The notes under the pieces are model-generated. The model did no database searches. It saw only the letters and a program-made list of their open reading frames with translations, and had not been told where the DNA came from. Made by a program: the position numbers and the translations under genes. A stretch of 64,000 nt of DNA from VXYL01 sp965199875 (GTDB lineage: Bacteria; Pseudomonadota; Gammaproteobacteria; Pseudomonadales; Azotimanducaceae), in the NCBI GenBank assembly GCA_965199875.1, contig OZ241346.1:1-64000 (forward strand). The letters are read 5' to 3'. Within the stretch, counting starts at the first letter, position 1. Each line of letters begins with the position of its first letter. Below are positions 10,062-17,035 of this stretch, piece by piece.

Positions 10062-10065
10062 TGCG

Positions 10066-10335
10066 GCCGATTTGGCCAAGCAGCCAGGCGGTGGCGTCTC
10101 CGCCCAAGCCGCCGACAGCGCTTCGGCCTGCTCCAACACCGTTTCCGCCGCCTTCTCGCGCTTGTCCGGCGGGTAGCCGTGGTTTCTCAAGATTCTCTTC
10201 ACGGCGCTGCGCAGCTTGGCGCGAACGGTCTCAGTCGAAGCCGTGGAAGAGGGCGCGGCAGACCTCGTGCTTCTCCTGCAGCAACGCCACTGCTTCGTTC
10301 TGGTCCAGCGCCGCCCCGTGCCGCCGCTCACCTTC
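10066..10335 (-). pseudogene. Remnant of type I restriction endonuclease HsdR (C-terminal part)
   Basis: Two adjacent pieces resemble the C terminus of type I restriction subunit R: LDQNEAVALLQEKHEVCRAL plus FHGFD in one frame, and TETVRAKLRSAVKRIL, NHGYPPDKREKAAETV and LEQAEALSAAW in another. A full HsdR carries these about 40 or more residues apart, so the intervening part is deleted and the frame changes at about 10246. The end runs into the suf operator without a normal terminus. No start codon or upstream helicase part is present; it cannot encode a functional subunit. Confidence 0.62.
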
Positions 10336-10507
10336 CACAGGCAGTCGTAGCAAATCTTGAAGCGACGGACGACGGATTCGGCAACCGCCTCCTCATGGAT
10401 TTGGGGCAGGGCGATGTCCGGACGGCAAAGTCGGCGTATTGTTCCTCAAGCCGCGCCAGCGACTGGCGCAACTTGCCGTAGTCGAGCTCGGAAGGGAGGG
10501 CTGTGAT
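10330..10507 (-). pseudogene. Remnant of HI0074-type nucleotidyltransferase substrate-binding protein
   Basis: The minus strand shows TALPSELDYGKLRQSLARLE followed by EQYADF, then after a one-base shift at about 10424 continues RPDIALPQIHEEAVAES and VVRRFKICYDCLWK. That is the helical pattern of HI0074-like antitoxin/substrate-binding proteins ('..sL..AL.rLee....... .rda.iqRFE..ydl.WK'). The expected initiator reads ATC (complement of 10505-10507) instead of ATG, and the gene breaks off after LWK where HsdR-like sequence begins. It is therefore a truncated, start-less, frameshifted relic fused to the hsdR fragment. Confidence 0.5.
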
Positions 10508-10530
10508 GGCGCCCGTGTCTTGGCTACAGG

Positions 10531-10746
10531 TCAGGCTGCGGCCACGTCGACGATCGCCGCGGTGCATTGGGGTTCTGGCACCGGTTCGCCCTGTTCCCGC
10601 ATGCCCTCGATGTGAAACTCTATGGCCTCTCGAATCTGATGCACCACAGCTTCCCTCGTGGCAGCCGTGGCGATGCAGCCCGGTAGGTCGGGCACATAGG
10701 CGGAGTAGTTCCTCGGCGTCTGCTCGATGACGATGGTGTATTGCAT
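10531..10746 (-). CDS. hicB: HicB-family antitoxin (orphan)
   Basis: A 71-residue protein with the HicB fold core: MQYTIVIEQTPRNYSAYVPD, LPGCIATAATREAVVHQI, REAIEFHIEGMREQGEPVPE. HicB proteins neutralise the HicA mRNA-cleaving toxin, or act alone as regulators when they lack a DNA-binding tail, as here. An AAGGGG lies eight bases before ATG 10746. No HicA-like gene is visible on either side: upstream is a DUF4276-like remnant and downstream a nucleotidyltransferase-partner remnant. It is intact but apparently orphaned inside a decaying island. Confidence 0.75.
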   Translation of the reverse strand: MQYTIVIEQTPRNYSAYVPDLPGCIATAATREAVVHQIREAIEFHIEGMREQGEPVPEPQCTAAIVDVAAA

Positions 10747-10895
10747 GTTTCGTACCCCTTGAGCCGTGGCCGCGAATCGCGCTGCGCCAATCGAGCTTGA
10801 CGGCGATGCCGCTCTCGTTCGCCAAGCGTTGCAGGAGTGCGCCAACCACCTGTCGATGCGCGTTGGTCCTCCACGAACAACGCGACCTCACGCAT
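10747..10895 (-). pseudogene. Truncated, frameshifted DUF4276-like gene
   Basis: From ATG 10895 the minus strand reads MREVALFVEDQ, then after a one-base shift near 10865 continues AHRQVVGALLQRLANESGIA and VKLDWRSAIRGHG, where it stops resembling the family and meets hicB. DUF4276-like proteins are small Toprim-related partners encoded directly downstream of AAA ATPases. Its ATG overlaps the presumptive original stop (TGA 10888-10890) of the broken ATPase gene, as expected for such a pair. Only about a quarter of a normal gene remains. Confidence 0.45.
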
Positions 10896-12254
10896 CGAAG
10901 TCGCCGCGCAGGATGCGCTCGGAAACGGGCAGGGGCTAGCCTTCGTCATCTAGGCCCTCGTCGATGTCCGCTTTGCGTCCGAGTGCGCCCCAAGTCTTGA
11001 ACGATTCCACTTGCGTTTCGCGGTTGGTGCGGCTTACCACGAACAGTGCGTCATCGGGCAGCCGATCCGGCAGGATCGGGGAGTGCGTGGTGACGATGTA
11101 CTGCGTCTCTCCCGATTGCGAGCTCGTCTTCAGCAAGTCGGCAATGTGTTCGATGCGGCGCGGATGCACGCCGTTCTCGGGTTCCTCAAAGCCCACCAGC
11201 GAAGGGCTGTCTTCCGCACCCGACAACGCCAGCAGGCCCAGCAGGCGCAGCGTGCCTTCGGAGAGCACTCGCGCTGGGATGGCCACGCCGTTCTCGCGCA
11301 GGCGGAACTCCGCTTCGCCCAAGTCGTTCACGTCCGTCTCGATGCTGTCCACATCCGGCAGCAGCAGCCGCAGCGCCTTTTCCAAGGCTTGGAACTGTCG
11401 TGGCTGGCGCGTCTTCAGCGTGACGAGGAAAGCAGCCAGTTCCTCGCCCATCGGGCCCACATGGCGCGCTTCCTTGATGGGCGTGGCTCCCGCATGCGTT
11501 CCCGAGGCTCGAAGTAGAAGAATCGCCAGCTTTCCAGTTCGCGCTGCGCCGCCGTCAGGTGAGGGTAGTGGGGCGCGTAGTGGGGCATCGACAGGATAGT
11601 TCGATCCAGATGGCGTTCTCGGCGGAGGCGCACATGCTGGCCTTGCCGTTCGATGAACGGCGTGCGCCGGCGGGTGGGTTTGCCGTCCTCGGTCAGCGCA
11701 GCCAAGTATTCGTCGGTGGCGCGGAGCAGGCCCGAACTCGGCAGCATCTCCACCTCCAAGCGATAGCGCAGGCGGCGTTCTCGCACGCGCGCTGGCACTG
11801 TGTCGGTGTTGCCGGTGCCAGCGGGCTGGCGCATCTCGAGTATTTCCCGGTCTATGGCCTTGGCGACGGCTTCGGAGATGTGCAGGTCCGCTTCGATGGA
11901 GAAGGCTAGGGAACCTCTGTTTAAGTGTTCCGGGCAGACCGTGAACCCTTCTGGGACGGCGGTTGTTTTCCCCGCAAAGGCACTTGATCAGGCCTTCCCT
12001 AGCCGTTCCTGTTCGCGCAGGCTCTTGAGGCCGCTCGGCCCCATCGTGAAGGACTCGAGCGGTTTGCCCCGGCAGGGGGGATCGAATGCCTCCTTCAGCG
12101 TCCGGCTGGTCGCCAACCGAGAGAGCAATTGCACGGCGTCCAGGATGTTGCTCTTGCCAGCCGCGTTCGGCCCGAACAGCAACGTCAGAGGCTTCAGATG
12201 CACGTCGAGGTCGCACAGCGATTTGTAGCCCTTGACGCGGATGCGGTTCAACAT
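10888..12254 (-). pseudogene. AAA-family (OLD-like, AAA_21) ATPase, broken by insertion, frameshift and nonsense codon
   Basis: The parts in three frames join into one AAA_21-type ATPase. The N terminus (12254 down to 12003) has MLNRIRVKGYKSL and Walker A LLFGPNAAGKSN. The middle frame follows with FSIEADLHISEAVA, YRLEVEMLPSSGLLR and ESWRFFYFEPRERM. The last frame has LLPDVDSIETDVNDL, SEGTLRLLGLLALS, Walker B VGFEEPENGVHP and YIVTTHSPILPDRLPDDALF. Breaks are (1) an 89-bp MITE-like insertion at 11910-11998, (2) loss of one G near 11485-11490, and (3) an in-frame TAG at 10936-10938 after LDDEG; the same frame then continues PVSERILRGDFDA to TGA 10888-10890. Such ATPases with DUF4276 partners resemble anti-phage pairs. 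Confidence 0.75.
11906..12002. mobile_element. 89-bp MITE-like element with CTAG target duplication
   Basis: CTAG occurs at 11906-11909 and again at 11999-12002. The 89 bp between begin GGGAACCTCTGTTTAAGTG and end, read inward on the other strand, GGGAAGGCCTGATCAAGTG, giving terminal inverted repeats of about 20 bp with most positions matching. Removing the element and one CTAG restores an open frame through the host ATPase (codons for E-R-L-A-F-S). There is no coding capacity. The YTAR-type target and end sequence recall IS5-group elements; that affiliation is inference. Confidence 0.75.
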
Positions 12255-12481
12255 GGCCTATCCCCTGCCGTGGATGGGCCGAAACCCAGCACCGCCAGAC
12301 TCGTGGCAATCGCCACGTCCAGCCGCCGTGCTTCGGTGTGCATGAACATGCCGGACGATCCGCAGCAGGGGGCGTAGACGCGCCCTTGGCGGGGTTCGAG
12401 CATCCGCACCAGCAGCCGCGCAAGGGCGGCCTTCGGGGCGTCCGGTCCCATCGCTTCCAAGACTACATGTTTGAGCTTCAT
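12248..12481 (-). pseudogene. Internally deleted HsdM (type I N6-adenine methyltransferase) remnant a
   Basis: A 77-codon open frame stitched from three HsdM parts: the head MKLKHVVLEAMGP with ALARL, the AdoMet-binding region VRMLEPRQGRVYAPCCGSSG followed by MF, and the tail ARRLDVAIATSLAVLGFGP. A complete HsdM with this head is several hundred residues, so most of the catalytic domain, including the NPPF motif, is gone. Its stop overlaps the start of the broken AAA ATPase, indicating the two were once one operon. A second, longer relic with the same head and tail lies at 16454-16983 on the same strand. Confidence 0.62.
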
Positions 12482-12731
12482 GCCGCTCGCGTCGCGCTCC
12501 CCAGCATGGGTATCCGCGTTCGATGCAACCTAATGTGTCGCCAGTGGCGCGTCAACGTGCCTAGCAGGGAGCTGCCGTCGCGAGGAGGTCGCTCGACCTG
12601 CTGGCGGCGGAGCCCACAGCGAGGGGCGTGCGCGAGGGAGCACAGGACGCCATGCGGCGGGGCTGAACGCGAGACCGAGGGCGCGGAATCAGACCAGCCG
12701 TGCCATAGGGCAAGCCAGCAAAACAATTTTT

Positions 12732-12764
12732 GGCAAAAAAACCATTGCCAATGGTTCTTTTGCC
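12732..12764. promoter_or_regulatory. 33-bp near-perfect palindrome upstream of the ATPase pair
   Basis: Left arm GGCAAAAAAACCATTG (12732-12747), one central base, right arm CAATGGTTCTTTTGCC (12749-12764); 15 of 16 positions pair. It is strikingly A/T-rich for this genome and ends 41 bases before the ATG of the first ATPase gene. The rest of 12482-12805 holds no recognisable gene. A TGTAAT at 12766-12771 could be a -10 element, with TTGCCA inside the palindrome as a poorly spaced -35. An operator for a repressor, or an attenuator hairpin, are both possible; I see no regulator gene nearby. Confidence 0.5.
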
Positions 12765-12805
12765 ATGTAATGTGCCGCCCACGCTGTCGGACCGAGGCGC
12801 AGCCA

Positions 12806-14002
12806 ATGCGGAACATCACTGGCCAAGCGGTCGTGGGGGACGATCTCTACGGGCGTGGCTACGAGCTGGCGGCCCTTTGGGAGCGTCTGGTGGCCGGCGA
12901 GCATGTCCTGTTGCTTGCGCCACGGCGAGTGGGCAAGACCAGTCTGATGCTGGAAATGGAGCGCCAGCCACATCCGAAGTGGCATGTGATCTACGTTGAC
13001 GTCCAGGGGGCGGCAGATGCCGCCGATCTGTTCGCGGGCATCCTTGCCCAGCTTGCAAGCCATCCGACGTATCGGCGCGGCCTCGAGAACATCCCCGGCT
13101 GGCGGGCGGCAAAGGACACCCTCAGCGCTGCCAGCAAACTCACCAAGGCGCATGTTGGCGAGTTGAAGGTGGAGTTCGCCAGCGCCATGCGCACGGACTG
13201 GCACCGTCGTGCAGATCAGATTCGCGCGCGTCTGGCCGCGACGGAGGCCGAAGAACGGTTGTTGGTCATCATCGACGAACTGCCAATGCTGGTGGCCAGG
13301 CTGGTGGACAACGAGCGGAGGCAGGACGCGGAGGTGCTTCTTTCCAAGCTGCGGGAGTGGCGCCAGGCACCGGATTTGCGATGCCGCGTAGTCACGCTGG
13401 CGGGTGGTTCCATCGGCTTGGAGGGCGTCGTCCAGCGCGCCGGTCTCTCCGGCCTCATCAACGACCTCGTGCCGTTCCGTTTGGGGTCATGGAGCCCTTC
13501 GACGGCTCGGCGATTCCTCTGCGAGATCGGTCGCAGCAGCGATTTCCCGCTCGGCGAAGCGACCGTAGAGCAAGTCTTGGATCTGCTCTACGACCCCGTT
13601 CCCTATCACCTGCAGCTCTTCTTCCAAGCGCTTCGCGACGAGTGCCGCGGCAACCCCGCCTCAATCACGCCAGATCTTGTGAGGAGCTGCTTTGAACAAA
13701 GGCTTGCCGGGGCTAGCGGAACAGCGCACCTTGACCACTATGCGACCCGATTGGAGCTCGCCTTGGGCGAGCAGGAACGGCTTGTCGCGCTGGCCGTATT
13801 GTCGCGCCTGGCCTCGCCAAAAGAGCTTGTGCCCGTGGAGGAACTCCAGCACCTGTCTGCAGGGCGCGAGAGCGCCTTCCGATCCGCTCTGCGGACGTTG
13901 GAAGCCGATGGCTACGTCCGTCGAGATGGCGATGGCGTCTCCTTCCGCTCCAACCTGCTGCGTCGATGGTGGCAAAAACACCACGCCGGGGATGCATCGT
14001 GA
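12806..14002 (+). CDS. AAA/STAND-like ATPase with C-terminal winged helix (gene 1 of a two-gene module)
   Basis: A 398-residue protein of the prokaryotic AAA_14/ATPase_2-like group. Walker A is LLLAPRRVGKTS (about residues 35-46, with Ala instead of the first Gly), Walker B is LLVIIDELPML (about 152-162), and a sensor-like VVTLAGGSIGLEGV follows. The last hundred residues, with VALAVLSRLASPKEL, SALRTLEADGYVRR and FRSNLLRRWW, look like a winged helix. There is no signal peptide or membrane segment, so it should be cytosolic. ATG 12806 is the first start after the palindrome; the stop overlaps the GTG of the next gene (GTGA). It is intact, in contrast to every restriction-modification gene around it. 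Function is unknown; a regulated NTPase switch, perhaps in defence, is an inference from fold and context. Confidence 0.85.
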   Translation: MRNITGQAVVGDDLYGRGYELAALWERLVAGEHVLLLAPRRVGKTSLMLEMERQPHPKWHVIYVDVQGAADAADLFAGILAQLASHPTYRRGLENIPGWRAAKDTLSAASKLTKAHVGELKVEFASAMRTDWHRRADQIRARLAATEAEERLLVIIDELPMLVARLVDNERRQDAEVLLSKLREWRQAPDLRCRVVTLAGGSIGLEGVVQRAGLSGLINDLVPFRLGSWSPSTARRFLCEIGRSSDFPLGEATVEQVLDLLYDPVPYHLQLFFQALRDECRGNPASITPDLVRSCFEQRLAGASGTAHLDHYATRLELALGEQERLVALAVLSRLASPKELVPVEELQHLSAGRESAFRSALRTLEADGYVRRDGDGVSFRSNLLRRWWQKHHAGDAS

Positions 14003-16395
14003 GCGGCCCGCGCATTTACAACCCCGCACAACTCTGTGGCGACGATCTGGAGCAGTCCTTCGTGGCACGGCAGGAAACCCTTGCGGACCTTCTTCGCACC
14101 ATTCGCCAGCAGGCAGCAGATAGCCCGTGCCAACACACTCTGTTGATCGGCCCGCGCGGCATGGGCAAGACCACGATGGGGCTGATGTGTCTGCGCCGAG
14201 TTGAGCAAGATCCTGCTCTCGCCGCGCTCTGGCAGCCGGTACCGTTTCACGAGGAGAGCTATGGCATTGGCGATCTCGCCGACCTGTGGCTCACCGCACT
14301 GCGGCATCTGGCCCACGCCACCGGCGACAGCCAATGGGCAGAGAAGGCCGACGCGCTGGTTGCCGGCGAACCAGACGCGAATCGCCAAGCCGCCTATGCG
14401 CTGGCAGCGCTTCTGGACTTCCACCAAGAGAGCGGCAAACGCCTGCTGCTCTTCATTGAGAACCTGGACCAGGTACTGGCACAGATTGGCGACGAACGCC
14501 AAATCCATGCGCTCAGGGCAGCGTTGATACAGCATCCAGAGCTTCTACTGATCGGGTCGGCCAACACCGTCTTCAATGCCATACGCAGCCACAGCGACCC
14601 GTTCTACGAGTTCTTTCGCCTGGTTTTCCTCCGAGAGCTTGATGCGGACGAAACCCGCCTTCTGCTGATGGCCGCCGTGGGCGAGCAATCGCGCGAGGGC
14701 TTTCAAGACGCGATGGACGCCGAGAGGGGCCGCCTAGAGACAATACGGCGTCTGACCGGTGGCAACCCGCGGCTGCTGAAGTTGGCCTGCCGGATGATGT
14801 TGGAGTCGCCGCTCGGGACGGCGCTTGAAGATCTCGAACGGCTCATCGACGAGCAGACTCCCTACTTCAAAGGCCGAATAGAGGAACTTCCACCGCAACT
14901 GCGCCGCGTGTTCCATTGCCTCGCCGAAGGTTGGCAGCCGCTGCTGGCGAAGGAAGTCGCGGCGACGTCCAAGCTGAGCTCGTCCCACGCGAGTGCTCAA
15001 CTGCGGCAGCTTGTCGACAAAGGCTACGCCGAAGAACACCGGCTACCGAACAGCAAGCGCGTGTACTACCAAGTCGTGGATCGGTTCTACAACATCTACT
15101 ACCTATTGCGGCTCTCCCACCGGAGCCGCGGCCGGTTCGAGCACTTGCTGCAGTTCCTGCAGGACCTGTTCGGCGTGGTTAGCATGCGGACGATGTACGA
15201 AGCCGCCCTGTCGGAGTTGCGCGAAGGGACGGCCGCGAAGGAACGGGGCGATCTGATCGGCGCTTTGGCGGAGCACGTCGCCGGCGATCAGGGCTTCGGT
15301 GGACGTGCCGGATGGATGCAGAAAGCTGCCAAGGTCGCGAGGGTTTCAGTCATCGTCGGTTGGCTTCGCAACGGTGATAAGCAGTTCAAAGCCTCGCAAT
15401 TCAAGGATGCTGCCGTAACGTTTGGCGACGTGCTGGAGCTTGCAAGAAAAGACGCTACCGCAAGCGATGTTTGGCCGCTCCGTGCTCTCGTGCGTAGGAC
15501 GATTTCGTTGCTCTATCTCAAGAACTATGACGACGTTGCGAGCGACCAGTACTCACACATTGTCGAGGCCGTGTCATTGAACGACGATGAGCTCATGCGA
15601 GATGTGGCGGCCTTGTACTTCCTAATCTGTGGCAGGGCGCTTGATGCACTCGACAGAACAGCGGAAGCTGTCGATATGTGGACCCGTTCTGCTGATCTCA
15701 TCGGTGTGGACGATCCATCATCGTTGCAGGCCACTGCTGCATGTGCTTTTTTTTGTGTTGCCTGCAGTCATATCGAGCGAAGGCAATTCAGTGAGGCCAC
15801 GACGAACACTCGAAGGGCTTGGGAATATGACTGCACGGATGTGCCAAGATCGGCTCGTCGGTGGATGGTTATGCCTCTTACCATCTCTGCTATGTGGCTC
15901 CTGACGTGCGGCGAAACGGATTTAGGGAAGGTGGCGCCAGAGCAAGCAGCAGATCTCGCCGAAGCGGAACGCTACGTTCGACGTGCTTGGGAGTACAGTC
16001 CGAAGGGCCGCGTAGTCTTGCACGTTCTGTCGGATGTTCTCGCACGGCAGGGGCGATGGGAAGAATCTCTGACGCACTTGGAGGAGGTTGCGAGGCGGTC
16101 TGGGTCGGACCGGGCCGCGGCGGACCGCGAATTTGCCGAGTCGTTCATCAGAGCCTTGGCTGCTGGTCACGCGAGCCGGGTCAAAGACATCATGGCGAAC
16201 GCTGCCCTTGCGGAGCCAATGGAACCGCTATGGCACGCAACGTGCGCGGAGTTGGGCGAGGAAATTGGACCGCTGCCGGCGGAAGTTGCTGATGCGGTCG
16301 CAGCGGTCAGAACGGAGGTCGAGGCGGTTCGAGCCGAGCTTGCTCACGGGCAGGACGGCATGGAGCCCCGGGAAGGCAACAGACCGCCCATTTGA
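13999..16395 (+). CDS. STAND-like NTPase with winged helix and TPR-like C terminus (gene 2 of the module)
   Basis: A 798-residue protein. The N-terminal NTPase has Walker A LLIGPRGMGKTT (about 49-59) and a Walker B-like RLLLFIENLDQVL in which Glu replaces the usual first Asp, followed by a sensor-like LLLIGSANTVFNAI. A winged helix (LLAKEVAATSKLSSSHASAQ, VDKGYAEEHRL) sits around 310-370. From about 430 on the protein is helical and repeat-like (for example ALDALDRTAEAVDMW, EAERYVRRAWEYSPKG), consistent with TPR units as in STAND sensors, and it ends in a short coiled coil (VAAVRTEVEAVRAELA). It starts at GTG 13999 within the stop of gene 1. The 3' part (from about 15.3 kb) is visibly less G+C-rich than neighbouring genes. 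A role as paired sensor/effector ATPases is inference. Confidence 0.85.
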   Translation: MSGPRIYNPAQLCGDDLEQSFVARQETLADLLRTIRQQAADSPCQHTLLIGPRGMGKTTMGLMCLRRVEQDPALAALWQPVPFHEESYGIGDLADLWLTALRHLAHATGDSQWAEKADALVAGEPDANRQAAYALAALLDFHQESGKRLLLFIENLDQVLAQIGDERQIHALRAALIQHPELLLIGSANTVFNAIRSHSDPFYEFFRLVFLRELDADETRLLLMAAVGEQSREGFQDAMDAERGRLETIRRLTGGNPRLLKLACRMMLESPLGTALEDLERLIDEQTPYFKGRIEELPPQLRRVFHCLAEGWQPLLAKEVAATSKLSSSHASAQLRQLVDKGYAEEHRLPNSKRVYYQVVDRFYNIYYLLRLSHRSRGRFEHLLQFLQDLFGVVSMRTMYEAALSELREGTAAKERGDLIGALAEHVAGDQGFGGRAGWMQKAAKVARVSVIVGWLRNGDKQFKASQFKDAAVTFGDVLELARKDATASDVWPLRALVRRTISLLYLKNYDDVASDQYSHIVEAVSLNDDELMRDVAALYFLICGRALDALDRTAEAVDMWTRSADLIGVDDPSSLQATAACAFFCVACSHIERRQFSEATTNTRRAWEYDCTDVPRSARRWMVMPLTISAMWLLTCGETDLGKVAPEQAADLAEAERYVRRAWEYSPKGRVVLHVLSDVLARQGRWEESLTHLEEVARRSGSDRAAADREFAESFIRALAAGHASRVKDIMANAALAEPMEPLWHATCAELGEEIGPLPAEVADAVAAVRTEVEAVRAELAHGQDGMEPREGNRPPI

Positions 16396-16453
16396 TCCAC
16401 GTCAAGGCACGGGGGGATTTGCAGCCCCTTACACAAAGGCAGTGCAGCATGGC

Positions 16454-16983
16454 CTACCCCTTGCTCGCTTCCGGCCCGAAACCCAACGCCGCAAGATTCT
16501 TCGCAATGGCCGCGTCCAGCCGCCGTGCTTCCGCCCGCTGTTCGCGCCACTCGGCGGCGAGCGCGTCATCTTCTCGTGGAACGGTTCGTCGTCTTCCGGC
16601 TGCGGTGCCATGCCCACGTAGCGGCCCGGGTCAGGATGTGGTCGTGGGCGCGGATGTCGTCCAAAGTCGCGCTCTTGCAGAAGCCTGGCACGTCTTCGTA
16701 GTCCACATTTTCGCGCTTGCTGCCACGCATGGTAGACGCGGGCGATGCGCGATGTCGTCGTCGGCGAGTTCGCGGTGGGTGCGGTCCACCATCCTGCCCT
16801 CGCTCCGGGCGTCGATGAACAGCACTTCGCCCGTCGGTCGCGGAACTTGCCGTTGCCGCGCAGGCGTGCCCGCATGTCGTCGGGAACGCGCTTGTCCACG
16901 CCCTCCGCCAGGTCCAGCCGAGCGAGTGCATCGCGCAGAGCGTCGCGCCCCATCGTTTCCAGGATCGCTTGTTTGAGTTTCAT
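16454..16983 (-). pseudogene. Frameshifted, truncated HsdM remnant b
   Basis: Starting from ATG 16983 the minus strand reads MKLKQAILETMGRDALRDAL, then a jump to the HsdM C-terminal region spread over three frames: VLFIDARSEGRMVDRTHREL, ARVYHAW, RENVDYEDVPGFCKSATLDD, PGRYVGMAPQPEDDEPFHEK and ARRLDAAIAKNLAALGFGP. It ends at TAG 16454-16456. These are the conserved blocks of type I methyltransferase C termini, but the AdoMet motif and NPPF are deleted and at least three frameshifts are needed to join the pieces. Head and tail match remnant a at 12248-12481, so the intact ATPase pair lies between two relics in the same orientation. Confidence 0.7.
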
Positions 16984-17035
16984 CCCAAGGCCCGCCCGTG
17001 CCGCCGTGAACCTACCTCGCCGCCGACGGGTTGCG

